64,000 nucleotides of DNA from Ohtaekwangia koreensis (lineage in GTDB: Bacteria > Bacteroidota > Bacteroidia > Cytophagales > Cyclobacteriaceae): positions 186,001-250,000 of the forward strand of contig NZ_FUZU01000004.1 in the NCBI RefSeq assembly GCF_900167975.1, read 5' to 3'. Positions 9,965 to 18,978 of the stretch are shown here, piece after piece. The position numbers and the translations under genes were made by a program. The notes beneath the pieces were generated by a model, which saw nothing but the letters and a program-made list of their open reading frames with translations, ran no database searches and had not been told where the DNA came from. Position 1 is the first letter of the stretch; every line of letters begins with the position of its first letter.

Positions 9965-11275
9965 ATGAGATTAGTCTGGTTACTGGCATTACTACTTCCA
10001 CTTAAAACTTTTTCCCAGAAAGAAGTAAAGACGTATTATGATCCTCAGAAAAAACATATACAGGAAATTTATATAGCCTCTGCTGAAGACGACCAGAAGA
10101 TCGCTGGTAAATACCAACGGTATTACGAGAATGGGAACGTCATGCTGGAGGGTATATTTGACGAAGGTGTAAAGTCGGGGCTCTTTACAGAGTATCATGA
10201 AAATGGAAAGCTGGCACGGAAAATAAGCTTCGTCAACGGACTTCGTCACGGGCCGGTAGTGGTATTCAATGAGGAAGGCAAAGCAGTACAAAAAGCGTAT
10301 TATCAAAATGATATACTTACTGACAGCATCCAATTTTATTTCGACAACGGTAATCTGAAAAGTGAAAGTTACTTTGTAAAAGGTAAACCCGAAGGGCTGG
10401 TAAAAGAGTTCTTTACATCGGGGAAATTAAAAAAAGAGATCAACTATAAGAATGGAAAACCCAATGGTATAGCCCGTACTTTTTTTGAAGACGGCAAAAT
10501 AGAAACCGAAGCGAATTACAAGGAAGGTATATTAACAGGCTTCTATAAGAATTACTATCCGAATGGGCAGCTTGAAACAGTCTCCACGATGGCTGAAGGT
10601 TCGCGCAATGGACAATTTAAAACCTACGACCGTGGAGGACACCTTATAGCGGAAGGAAGTTTTCTATATGGTAAACTTCACGGAGATAACACTGGCTATT
10701 TTGAAGATGGTTCAATCCGGCATCGTTTCAAGTATAAAGAAGGAAAGAAAACAGGTGTCAATTATGAATACTATCCATCAGGAAAAGTAAAGGTAAAAGA
10801 GCAAGTAGCATCCAATGGCATTGACGCAACGGTAGAGGTACTGGCAGAAAACGGAGCGCTTCAATCCATCAAAAAATTCAGAAATGAAAAGCCACACGGC
10901 TTGTGGACGATCTACTACGAAGATGGAAAAACAGTAAAAGAAAAGGAGACTTATGAAGCCGGAAAACGCAACGGCATTCGCTATAGCTACTACCCTTCCG
11001 GCAAACTTCAACGCGAAGAGTCCTGGAAGTTTGATTTGCTCGCAGGGCCATCAAAAACATATTTCGAAAGTGGAACACTTCAATCCTCTTCCGAGTATCG
11101 CAATAGCCGCAAGCATGGGTTATATACATCATACCATGAAAATGGCAAAGTGAAAGAGCAAGGCGAATATACCGCTGACAAAAAAAATAAGGAGTGGAAA
11201 GAGTATGATGCTGATGGGAAACTTGTCAGCACTTCCATGTATCGCGCAGGGAAACTCGTAACAGGTAAGCCCTGA
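9965..11275 (+). CDS. Secreted MORN_2/YwqK-type repeat protein
   Basis: The product of 436 residues starts with a signal peptide (MRLVWLLALLLPLKTFSQ). The ATG at 9965 is chosen over an upstream in-frame ATG at 9818 because that one lies inside the thiolase terminator and would bury the signal peptide. The rest is about 14 copies of a ~23-residue MORN_2 unit of the form YYxNGxLxxExxFxxGxxxG, for example YYPNGQLETV and YYPSGKVKVKE. Databases often name such proteins YwqK-family antitoxin, but nothing here suggests a toxin pair. In Bacteroidota they are common envelope proteins of unknown role. Confidence 0.85.
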   Translation: MRLVWLLALLLPLKTFSQKEVKTYYDPQKKHIQEIYIASAEDDQKIAGKYQRYYENGNVMLEGIFDEGVKSGLFTEYHENGKLARKISFVNGLRHGPVVVFNEEGKAVQKAYYQNDILTDSIQFYFDNGNLKSESYFVKGKPEGLVKEFFTSGKLKKEINYKNGKPNGIARTFFEDGKIETEANYKEGILTGFYKNYYPNGQLETVSTMAEGSRNGQFKTYDRGGHLIAEGSFLYGKLHGDNTGYFEDGSIRHRFKYKEGKKTGVNYEYYPSGKVKVKEQVASNGIDATVEVLAENGALQSIKKFRNEKPHGLWTIYYEDGKTVKEKETYEAGKRNGIRYSYYPSGKLQREESWKFDLLAGPSKTYFESGTLQSSSEYRNSRKHGLYTSYHENGKVKEQGEYTADKKNKEWKEYDADGKLVSTSMYRAGKLVTGKP

Positions 11276-11378
11276 CTCGTTCTTACTCCCTAATGTTTTA
11301 GTGTTTAAACTCATAATCTTTGATTTAACGCATAAAGGCACGGATAGCGACTATATCTTTCATTTCCAACAATTCCCT

Positions 11379-11386
11379 TACCTTTG
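11379..11386 (+). promoter_or_regulatory. Bacteroidota -7 promoter element before the FabH-type gene
   Basis: TACCTTTG matches the Bacteroidota sigma-A -7 consensus TAnnTTTG exactly and sits 20 bases before the ATG at 11406. A good TTG at -33 is not obvious, so this is a probable promoter based on one box. Confidence 0.5.
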
Positions 11387-11405
11387 CGATCTTAAATTCA
11401 ATCGA

Positions 11406-12407
11406 ATGCGCTATTCCAAAATTGTCGGCCTTGGTCACCATGTTCCAGAGACTGTAATCACCAATGAATACCTGTCTACGATCATGGATACCAATAATGA
11501 ATGGATCGTTGAACGCACTGGAATTCATGAACGCAGATGGATGAATCCTGAAAAGGATACCGTTGCCAACATGGCCGCGAAGGCTACACGCATGGCGCTT
11601 GAGCGTGCTAAACTAAAAGAGACGGATATAGACTTCATTGTATTCGCTACGATTACACCCGACTATTTCTTTCCTGGATCCGGAGTGTTGTTGCAACGTG
11701 AGTTGGGTCTTGATGGAAAAATAGCTGCACTCGATATTCGTAATGCCTGCTCCGGATTTATATATGCACTTTCCGTTGCCGATCAGTTTATCAAGACGGG
11801 TATGTATAAAACCATTTTAGTGGTGGGCGCAGAGATACAATCCACAGCCCTCGACATCACGACACGAGGAAGAAATACAGCCGTTATTTTTGGTGATGGT
11901 GCAGGCGCTGTTATACTTCAGGGATCCGATAAGCAAGGTATACTTTCCACGCATCTTCACTCTGATGGGAACTTCGCGGAAGAGCTATATGTAAAAGACC
12001 CGGGCAGCAGTCGCCCACATACGGAAAGACAACCCGAGCAAATTACAGATACCTCCACCTTTAAAGTTGTGATGAACGGCAACCAGGTTTTTAAACATGC
12101 CGTGGTTCGGTTCATGGAAGTGATCCAGGAAGCGCTGGATGCAAACAAGCTCACAAAAGATGATATCAACCTGCTGGTGCCTCACCAGGCAAACCTGCGT
12201 ATCAGTCAATATATCCAGGAGAAACTCGCGCTCACAAACGATCAAGTCTATAACAATATCATGCGGTATGGAAATACTACTGCAGCTTCTATCCCGATTG
12301 CATTAAGCGAAGCGTGGGCTGAAGGTAAAATCAAAGAAAATGACTTAATTTGTTTAGCCGCCTTCGGCAGTGGCTTCACATGGGCCTCTGCGTTGATCCG
12401 GTGGTAG
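11406..12407 (+). CDS. 3-oxoacyl-ACP synthase III (FabH family)
   Basis: A 333-residue ketosynthase III. The triad is present: Cys115 in RNACSGFIYA, the His in LVPHQANLRI and the Asn in YGNTTAASIP. The family condenses acyl-CoA, usually acetyl-CoA, with malonyl-ACP to start fatty-acid chains. The ATG at 11406 (MRYSKIVGLG) is preferred over an in-frame codon at 11301, which lies before the probable promoter box at 11379. The usual rpmF-plsX neighbours of the housekeeping copy are missing, so this may be a paralogue with another acyl-CoA preference. Confidence 0.9.
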   Translation: MRYSKIVGLGHHVPETVITNEYLSTIMDTNNEWIVERTGIHERRWMNPEKDTVANMAAKATRMALERAKLKETDIDFIVFATITPDYFFPGSGVLLQRELGLDGKIAALDIRNACSGFIYALSVADQFIKTGMYKTILVVGAEIQSTALDITTRGRNTAVIFGDGAGAVILQGSDKQGILSTHLHSDGNFAEELYVKDPGSSRPHTERQPEQITDTSTFKVVMNGNQVFKHAVVRFMEVIQEALDANKLTKDDINLLVPHQANLRISQYIQEKLALTNDQVYNNIMRYGNTTAASIPIALSEAWAEGKIKENDLICLAAFGSGFTWASALIRW

Positions 12408-12509
12408 AGCCATTATCCGTTACCGGTTATATAGTTCGTATAACTCCGATCGCGATTAATGCATAAACCTGTAACGACTGATGGATAACTGAAAAACAAA
12501 TAACCAACA

Positions 12510-12734
12510 ATGAAGACTTCCTCCTATAATCCAAGTCCGATTGAAGTTGATTTCGCCAATGCGCTATATATTCTTCAGAAAGAAATTGAAAAGCATCTCC
12601 AAGACAATCAGGTAATTCATGTAGAGACCAACATTCGCAGAGATAATCCGATGGTTCGTTTCAGCCTGCTGGATAAAGATGGCGATCCACATGAAATCGT
12701 ACTTCGCATCATTCAGGTACCTGATAAGTTTTAG
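12510..12734 (+). CDS. Small conserved-looking protein of unknown function
   Basis: A 74-residue soluble protein without signal peptide. It consists of a helix (VDFANALYILQKEIEKHL), two strands (HVETNIRRDNPMVRFSLLD) and a further strand (HEIVLRIIQVPDKF), a plausible small alpha-beta fold. Codon use matches the neighbours and the ATG is well placed about 100 bases after the FabH-type gene. I do not recognise the family, and function is unknown. Confidence 0.65.
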   Translation: MKTSSYNPSPIEVDFANALYILQKEIEKHLQDNQVIHVETNIRRDNPMVRFSLLDKDGDPHEIVLRIIQVPDKF

Positions 12735-12842
12735 TTACAAAGCCACTTACTTTACGACATGCGTCTTCTTCCTGAATATCTCAGGAATGAAGCCTGTTTT
12801 TATATATACTATACTTCTACTCAATTTTATAATCTCTCTCCG

Positions 12843-13604
12843 CTACTTCTTCCGGATATAAATATGCTTCACATTCTTACGGCCGGTTTCGCGTTCTTCG
12901 ATTTCAAATTTACCGATGCTTTTGATCAGCGATAACATCTTGGGGTGGCCATAATTCCGGGAATCAAAGTCGGGCTTCTTCTTTTGCACCAGGCTTCCCA
13001 GTTCGGCTAATGATGTCCAGCCGTTTTCATCTTCGAGGTCATCCACACTATAGGTTAGCAGTTTCACAATCTCAGGATCAACGCGGCTTAGAGGTTCTTT
13101 GGAAGATTTCGTTGGGTTTTTGGATATACCTTTATTACTGGTTTCCTTCTGCGGTTCAGACGCAGGCTTCAGAATCTCTATATAGATAAACTTGTCACAC
13201 GCGGTTATGAATGGATTCAAGGTCTTCTTCTCTCCTATACCTATAACTTTCATACCGGCTTCCCGAAGCCTTGTGGCAAGCCTGGTAAAGTCGCTGTCGC
13301 TTGAAACAATACAGAAGCCGTCTACTTTGCCGGTATATAAAATGTCCATCGCGTCAATGATGAGTGCACTATCGGTAGCATTCTTTCCGGTCGAGTAACT
13401 ATATTGTTGTATCGGTGTAATCGCATTCTCAAGCAACACATTCTTCCACCCCGACACAGTCGGCTTGGTCCAGTCTGCATAGATCCGTTTGAATGTAGGC
13501 GTTCCGTATTTAGCAATCTCCTCAAACATCTCCTTCACATTAGCGTACGGCACATTGTCAGCATCAATCAGTACTGCCAGTTTCAGGTCGTTAGTCGTTT
13601 CCAT
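12843..13604 (-). CDS. NYN-domain putative RNase with C-terminal LOTUS/OST-HTH domain
   Basis: A 253-residue protein. Residues 8-145 form a NYN (PIN-like) domain with the acidic metal-binding set: Asp14 and Asp16 in VLIDADNVPY, Asp78 and Asp84 in NATDSALIIDAMD, Asp103 and Asp105 in VSSDSDFTRLA. Family members cut RNA. A charged linker (about 147-172) leads to a LOTUS/OST-HTH domain (about 175-250; LTYSVDDLEDENGWTSLAEL, then a conserved NYGHPKMLSLI), which binds RNA, often G-rich structures. The combination suggests a cytoplasmic RNase directed to structured RNA. It stands alone, opposite to its neighbours. Confidence 0.88.
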   Translation of the reverse strand: METTNDLKLAVLIDADNVPYANVKEMFEEIAKYGTPTFKRIYADWTKPTVSGWKNVLLENAITPIQQYSYSTGKNATDSALIIDAMDILYTGKVDGFCIVSSDSDFTRLATRLREAGMKVIGIGEKKTLNPFITACDKFIYIEILKPASEPQKETSNKGISKNPTKSSKEPLSRVDPEIVKLLTYSVDDLEDENGWTSLAELGSLVQKKKPDFDSRNYGHPKMLSLIKSIGKFEIEERETGRKNVKHIYIRKK

Positions 13605-13881
13605 GTTGTTATCGAATAAGTATATATTGATTCCTACGCGGTGGTAAAAGCGAATAAAGATCGTAAAATCATCATAAGAATTCCCATAAAAGCAATTTGT
13701 AATATTTTATAGTGTGCTCGGCGCACATGAAATATAAGGCAATGATGCCAAGACAGGACATCCTCAGAACCAATCTCCGCTTCATGACGAATTCATTCCA
13801 CTTAAAAAACTTCGCTGCATATTCCTGATATTTTCATTAGTTTCGTCAACATCAACCAATCATTAAACCACTCGCTCAACG

Positions 13882-15354
13882 ATGTCGCTGATCATTATAG
13901 TAATTTGCATTATAGTGCTAATAGCACAAATCGTCCGCTTCAGAGCATCCCGTTCCTTTCTAATCCTGTCAATTCCGTCAGCTATATATTTGAGCGTCAA
14001 AGCACTGATGAGATTGAGTACGGTATTGAGTCCACAGGTGATGTCACTGGTCATCATATTCTATTGTATCGTTCTCCTGATTATACTCATCTCATTGTGT
14101 AAAGTAAATGCGTTCCTCGCATTCCTGATCATATCCATTGTAGCCGGGGCGCTGCTGGGTATAGATGCAACACAGATCACGCGCTCTGTGCAAAAAGGCA
14201 TTGGCGACATGCTGGGGTCGCTTGTAATTGTAATTGTATGTGGGGCGATGTTGGGCAAGCTTGTAGCCGACAGCGGTGCTGCACAGCAAATTGCCTCGTA
14301 TATGGTAAAGCTTTTCGGACAACGCTATATTCAGTGGGCACTCATGCTGACAGGCTTTATCATTGGTATACCTTTGTTTTACAACGTAGGTTTTGTACTT
14401 GTTGTCCCCTTGATCTTTTCAGTGGCACTACGCTATAAATTGCCTGCAGTATATATAGGTTTGCCGATGCTCGCATCCCTTTCCGTTACACACGGCTTTC
14501 TTCCGCCACATCCTTCGCCTACCGCACTCGTTGCTCAGTTCCATGCCGACATGGGTATGACGTTGCTATACGGTGTAATCATTGGGCTGCCAACCGTAAT
14601 TATAGCAGGGCCCATTTTTTCAAAGACATTGAAAAAGATAAATCCTCCGGCACCCAAAATATTCGAGAATGCGGCTGCTGTTGCCACAGATAAACTACCC
14701 AGTCTCGGCACCAGTATATTTTCTTCGCTTCTTCCGGTGATATTGCTTGCACTCACTACACTACTCGCTTCAAGCGTTGCAGAGCCGCAATTAAAAGATG
14801 CGATAACATTTATAAGTGACCCTGCGATCGTGATGATTATTTCATTGACAGTAGCCACGTTCACCCTGGGAATCCGCCAGGGTATGGATATGAAAAAGGT
14901 AATGGATATATATGGCGAATCGGTTAAAGATATAGCGATGATCCTGTTGATCATGGGAGGTGCCGGTGCGTTGAAACAAATTCTTATCGATAGCGGTGTA
15001 AGCAATAATATAGCGGTGTTGTTAAGTGATGTTAACATACATCCGTTAGTATTGGGCTGGACGATTGCGTGTCTTATCCGTGTTTGTGTTGGCTCTGCCA
15101 CGGTAGCAGGTTTAACGGCCGCGGGTATTATTGCTCCGATGCTGGCCGGTATGAATGTAGACCCTAACCTCATGGTACTTTCAATCGGTGCCGGCAGCCT
15201 TATGTTCTCGCATGTAAATGATACCGGTTTCTGGCTATATAAAGAATATTTTAACTTAAGTATACGACAAACTATTCAGTCCTGGTCGCTTATGGAAACC
15301 ATTGTATCCGTGTGTGGATTAATTGGTGTGCTCATCATTCAATATCTCAAATAA
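13882..15354 (+). CDS. GntP-family permease (gluconate or D-amino-acid type)
   Basis: An inner-membrane carrier with about 12-13 hydrophobic segments. LFYNVGFVLVVPLIF, THGFLPPHPSPTA and HVNDTGFWLYKEYF are typical GntP/GntT motifs. The family moves gluconate and related acids, and in some members D-serine, with protons. Two starts are possible: ATG at 13882 (490 residues) or ATG at 14041 (437 residues, the usual family length). The extra 53 residues look like a degenerate copy of the normal N-terminus. The next genes in the same direction are hemolysin III-like, RidA, a D-threonine-aldolase-type enzyme and a dipeptidase, which points to uptake of a D-amino acid or hydroxy acid. Confidence 0.88.
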   Translation: MSLIIIVICIIVLIAQIVRFRASRSFLILSIPSAIYLSVKALMRLSTVLSPQVMSLVIIFYCIVLLIILISLCKVNAFLAFLIISIVAGALLGIDATQITRSVQKGIGDMLGSLVIVIVCGAMLGKLVADSGAAQQIASYMVKLFGQRYIQWALMLTGFIIGIPLFYNVGFVLVVPLIFSVALRYKLPAVYIGLPMLASLSVTHGFLPPHPSPTALVAQFHADMGMTLLYGVIIGLPTVIIAGPIFSKTLKKINPPAPKIFENAAAVATDKLPSLGTSIFSSLLPVILLALTTLLASSVAEPQLKDAITFISDPAIVMIISLTVATFTLGIRQGMDMKKVMDIYGESVKDIAMILLIMGGAGALKQILIDSGVSNNIAVLLSDVNIHPLVLGWTIACLIRVCVGSATVAGLTAAGIIAPMLAGMNVDPNLMVLSIGAGSLMFSHVNDTGFWLYKEYFNLSIRQTIQSWSLMETIVSVCGLIGVLIIQYLK

Positions 15355-15423
15355 AAAATCGAACATCATTGAAATCTTTGGCGCCCTTCTTACGTTCCAT
15401 TGAAAATACAAGATTTCGAATTC

Positions 15424-16056
15424 ATGGGAAGCGCTGTTAGTACACGAAAAGAAGAATTGGCAAATGCTATTACACACGGGCTGGGCGCTGTACTCGCCAT
15501 GGCAGGTCTCGTGCTTTTAATTGTTCTCGCAGTAATTTATGGAAGCACGTTGCAAGTCGTTAGCTTCACCGTGTTCGGGGCAACCATGGTGATGCTATAC
15601 CTTGCATCTACACTGTATCATAGTATACCGCATCAAAGGGCAAAAGTATTTTTCCGTAAGGTAGACCACATGTCGATCTTCCTGCTTATAGCAGGTACCT
15701 ATACTCCGTTCTGTCTCTCGCTGCACAGCTGGATTGGCTGGACGATGTTTGGATTAATCTGGGGTTGCGCGCTCGTTGGTATAGTACTTAAAGCTTTCTT
15801 CACAGGAAAAAAAGAATTACTCTCCACCATCCTATATGTTGTTATGGGATGGCTTGGTATACTCATCTTCAAGCAACTATACGACACTATTCCTTTTTCA
15901 AGTTTTGTATTTCTGATTTTGGGAGGAGTGTTTTATACCGCAGGAACATTCTTTTTCATAAAAGATAAAACACGATACTTCCACAGTATCTGGCATTTAT
16001 TTGTGCTTGCCGGAAGCACGGCACATTTCTTTTCCGTGATTGGGTTGCTCGGGTAA
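15424..16056 (+). CDS. Hemolysin III family membrane protein (PAQR-like)
   Basis: A product of about 210 residues with seven membrane segments. Family marks are the N-terminal KEELANAITHGLG, the LYHSIP motif with its conserved His, and the final HSIWHLFVLAGSTAHFFSV, where conserved His residues probably bind zinc. The family is homologous to eukaryotic PAQR receptors; a true haemolytic role is doubtful for most members. I chose ATG 15424 (MGSAVSTRKEEL); a TTG at 15400 would add 8 residues. It lies between the GntP and RidA genes with short gaps, so it is probably co-transcribed, though its link to that pathway is unclear. Confidence 0.85.
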   Translation: MGSAVSTRKEELANAITHGLGAVLAMAGLVLLIVLAVIYGSTLQVVSFTVFGATMVMLYLASTLYHSIPHQRAKVFFRKVDHMSIFLLIAGTYTPFCLSLHSWIGWTMFGLIWGCALVGIVLKAFFTGKKELLSTILYVVMGWLGILIFKQLYDTIPFSSFVFLILGGVFYTAGTFFFIKDKTRYFHSIWHLFVLAGSTAHFFSVIGLLG

Positions 16057-16094
16057 TCATTGAATGATTATCTTTTCAGCTCAATTTAAATTCT

Positions 16095-16565
16095 ATGTCA
16101 ACAGTTTCTCCCGACCAACGCTTTGAAGAGTTAAAGCTAACGCTACCTCCTGCCCCTAAACCTCTAGGTGTTTACAAACCTTTTCTGATTGTCGGTAACA
16201 TGGTATATGTATCCGGCCACGGAACGGTAAAAGAAGATGGTTCGCTGATCATCGGAAGAATTGGAAAAGATCTCACCATAGACGAAGGCAAGCTGGCAGC
16301 TCGCCAGGTGGGCCTCGCTATATTAGCAACACTCAAAGCCAATCTCGGCAGCTTTAATAAAATCAAACGTGTTGTTAAAGTTTTAGGAATGGTAAACGCT
16401 GTTCCTGAATTTGAACGTCATCCCTTTGTTATCAATGGCTGCAGTGAACTTTTCGCCAGTGTATGGGGTGAAGAAAATGGTATCGGTGTGCGCAGTGCTG
16501 TCGGCATGGGCTCTCTGCCGGATAATATACCGGTTGAAATTGAAGCGCTGTTCGAACTCCAATAA
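16095..16565 (+). CDS. RidA (YjgF/UK114) family protein
   Basis: A 156-residue cytoplasmic protein of the RidA family. Family members hydrolyse reactive enamine or imine intermediates made by PLP enzymes such as threonine and serine dehydratases. Here YVSGHGTV, the LAILATLK helix and the C-terminal GSLPDNIPVEIEALFEL fit the fold. The stop lies 11 bases before the PLP-enzyme gene, so the two are almost certainly co-expressed, which suits removal of 2-aminoacrylate or a related side product. The N-terminal extension (EELKLTLPPAPKPLG) marks the longer subgroup often found in such catabolic clusters. Confidence 0.9.
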   Translation: MSTVSPDQRFEELKLTLPPAPKPLGVYKPFLIVGNMVYVSGHGTVKEDGSLIIGRIGKDLTIDEGKLAARQVGLAILATLKANLGSFNKIKRVVKVLGMVNAVPEFERHPFVINGCSELFASVWGEENGIGVRSAVGMGSLPDNIPVEIEALFELQ

Positions 16566-16576
16566 ACTTTATAGTA

Positions 16577-17689
16577 ATGACTCAACCGGAATGGTTCTCT
16601 ATTCAGAATATAGATATGCTGGATACCCCAGCCCTTGTCGTTTATCCTGATCGCGTTCGTGAAAACATCCGCATTGTGAAAACATTTGTTCCGGATGTAA
16701 CACGTCTTCGGCCACACATGAAGACGAATAAATCATCGGAGGTGACAGCGATGTTGATCCGGGAAGGAATAAAAAAATTCAAGTGTGCAACAATAGCGGA
16801 AGCCGAGATGCTGGCACAAGCTGGTGCTGAAGATATACTCCTGGCATATCAACCCGTTGGACCGAAAGCCAATCGTCTTGCCGAGCTTGTTAAAAAATTC
16901 CCCAAGACGATCTTTGCTTGCCTTGTCGATAATCTGCCAACCGCGCAACACATCAGCGCTATATTTGAGCATGGTCAATTAAAGCTTAACGTTTTCATTG
17001 ACCTGAATGTAGGCATGAACAGAACCGGCATTCGTCCTGCCGATGCACTTGCACTCTACAAGCAATTACTTTCGCTACCGGGTATATATGCAAAAGGCCT
17101 GCATGCTTACGATGGACATTTACGTGATCCAGATTTCGAAGTACGCACCAAAAAATGCAATGATGGTTTTGCACTTGTAGAACAGCTGCGTGAAGATATA
17201 CTTCAACAGACCGGCAACACTATAACGGTAGTAGCCGGTGGCACGCCTACATTTCCAATTCACGCTAAGCGTGAAAACGTTGAGTGTAGTCCCGGCACCT
17301 ATATATATTGGGATAAAGGATATCAGAGTACTTTATTGGAGCAACCATTTTTATTCGCAGCGTTGGTTGTTACACGGGTGATCTCTATACCAACGGAAGA
17401 TACGATCTGCATTGATCTTGGACATAAATCTATAGCATCGGAGAATTCACTCAATAATCGGGTGACATTTCTGAATGCCCCGGAGCTGGAGCCGATTGGC
17501 CATAGCGAAGAACACATGATCTTACGTACCGGCAAGACAAATCCATTTAAGGTGGGCGATGTACTATACGGTGTACCATACCACGTATGCCCTACTGTCG
17601 CGCTGCATGATCGGGCCGCTGTGGCGATCAACAACACCGTAAAAGAATACTGGAATACGCTTGCGCGGAACCGGGTGATCACCGTGTAA
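16577..17689 (+). CDS. D-threonine aldolase/DSD1-family PLP enzyme
   Basis: A 370-residue fold-type III PLP enzyme (alanine-racemase-like barrel). Lys49 in RPHMKTNK is the expected PLP Schiff-base residue. The C-terminal HVCPTVALHDRA carries the His and Cys that bind the catalytic metal in D-threonine aldolase and D-serine dehydratase. The reaction is therefore cleavage of D-threonine or other D-3-hydroxy amino acids to glycine and an aldehyde, or D-serine deamination; the sequence alone cannot separate these. It lies 11 bases after RidA and 75 bases before the dipeptidase. Confidence 0.88.
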   Translation: MTQPEWFSIQNIDMLDTPALVVYPDRVRENIRIVKTFVPDVTRLRPHMKTNKSSEVTAMLIREGIKKFKCATIAEAEMLAQAGAEDILLAYQPVGPKANRLAELVKKFPKTIFACLVDNLPTAQHISAIFEHGQLKLNVFIDLNVGMNRTGIRPADALALYKQLLSLPGIYAKGLHAYDGHLRDPDFEVRTKKCNDGFALVEQLREDILQQTGNTITVVAGGTPTFPIHAKRENVECSPGTYIYWDKGYQSTLLEQPFLFAALVVTRVISIPTEDTICIDLGHKSIASENSLNNRVTFLNAPELEPIGHSEEHMILRTGKTNPFKVGDVLYGVPYHVCPTVALHDRAAVAINNTVKEYWNTLARNRVITV

Positions 17690-17763
17690 GTATACATGTG
17701 CTCCGTCAGATATATACTGATGATACAGTTTTAAATTAACGACATCCCCTCAAACTACATAAA

Positions 17764-18843
17764 ATGAACGCTCCTTTTATCATCGATGCTCACCTTGACT
17801 TGGCGATGAACGCCATGGAATGGAATCGCGATTACCGGAAATCAATCCATGAAATCCGCAACCGCGAAAAAGCATGGACAGATAAACCGGATCGTGGCAA
17901 CGGTGTAGTTTGTTTCGAAGAATTACGAAAGGGAAATATAGGGCTTGTAGTCGCCACGCAAATTGCACGCTATGTGGCACCCGATAATTCATTACCGGGA
18001 TGGCATTCCCCCGAGCAGGCCTGGGCACAAACACAGGCACAACTCGCCTGGTATAAAGCGATGGAAGAAGCCGGTGAGTTAATTCAAATCACCAACCTGG
18101 CAGCATTGGAAAAACATCTGCAACGGTGGAATGACGGAACACCAAACGATAAAAAACCAATCGGGTATATATTAAGCCTCGAAGGTGCTGATTCTATAGT
18201 ATCGGTTAACTATCTGGAGCGTGCCTATAACTATGGACTTCGTGCTATAGGACCAGGACACTATGGACCTGGCAGGTATGCGCAGGGTACAAATGCAACG
18301 GGTGGTATAGGGCAAGCAGGTCGCGAATTATTAAAAGAGATGGAGCGTCTCAATATTATACTCGATGCTACACATCTCTGTGACGAAAGCTTTTGGGAGG
18401 CTATGGATCATTTTCATGGTAACGTATGGGCGAGTCATAATAATTGTAGAGCCGTTGTAAATCACAATCGTCAGTTCAGCGATGAACAGATCAAAGAACT
18501 GATCAGTCGTGGTGCCGTTATTGGTGGCGTAATGGATGCATGGATGATGGTACCTGAATGGATTAAGAAAGTATCTACACCACTCAGCATGGATTGTGGA
18601 TTGGAGAAGTTAATCGACCACATGGATCACATTTGTCAGATCGCAGGTAACGCCAACCATATAGCGATCGGCTCCGACCTTGATGGTGCCTTTGGTAAAG
18701 AGCAAAGTCCTTACGACATAGAAACTATAGCTGATCTGCAGAAGCTGCCTGCTTTACTATCAAAACGCGGTTATTCCGATGATGATATCGCGAATGTATT
18801 GCATGGTAACTGGCTTCGCTTTCTTCGTAAAGCGTGGAAGTAA
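17764..18843 (+). CDS. M19 family (renal-type) dipeptidase
   Basis: A 359-residue metallohydrolase with DAHLDLAMNA (metal-binding HxD), LEGADS (bridging Glu), ILDATHLCDESFW, WASHNNCRAV and a final GSDLDGAF, in the order expected for M19. M19 enzymes split dipeptides and accept a D-residue at the C-terminal position. There is no signal peptide, so it should act in the cytoplasm on imported peptides. It closes the GntP-RidA-PLP enzyme run, which suggests that D-containing dipeptides, for example from cell-wall turnover, are cut here and the freed D-amino acid passed to the preceding enzyme. Confidence 0.9.
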   Translation: MNAPFIIDAHLDLAMNAMEWNRDYRKSIHEIRNREKAWTDKPDRGNGVVCFEELRKGNIGLVVATQIARYVAPDNSLPGWHSPEQAWAQTQAQLAWYKAMEEAGELIQITNLAALEKHLQRWNDGTPNDKKPIGYILSLEGADSIVSVNYLERAYNYGLRAIGPGHYGPGRYAQGTNATGGIGQAGRELLKEMERLNIILDATHLCDESFWEAMDHFHGNVWASHNNCRAVVNHNRQFSDEQIKELISRGAVIGGVMDAWMMVPEWIKKVSTPLSMDCGLEKLIDHMDHICQIAGNANHIAIGSDLDGAFGKEQSPYDIETIADLQKLPALLSKRGYSDDDIANVLHGNWLRFLRKAWK

Positions 18844-18978
18844 CGTGTTATAGTTAACAGTATAGACACAAGCTATACAACAGAATTCTACCACTCATCA
18901 TTTTTCTTACATCATTTGTAGCGAACGCCACGTATCAGCGACCAATGTGCGTGATCCATTCTTAACTACCCATGATTT

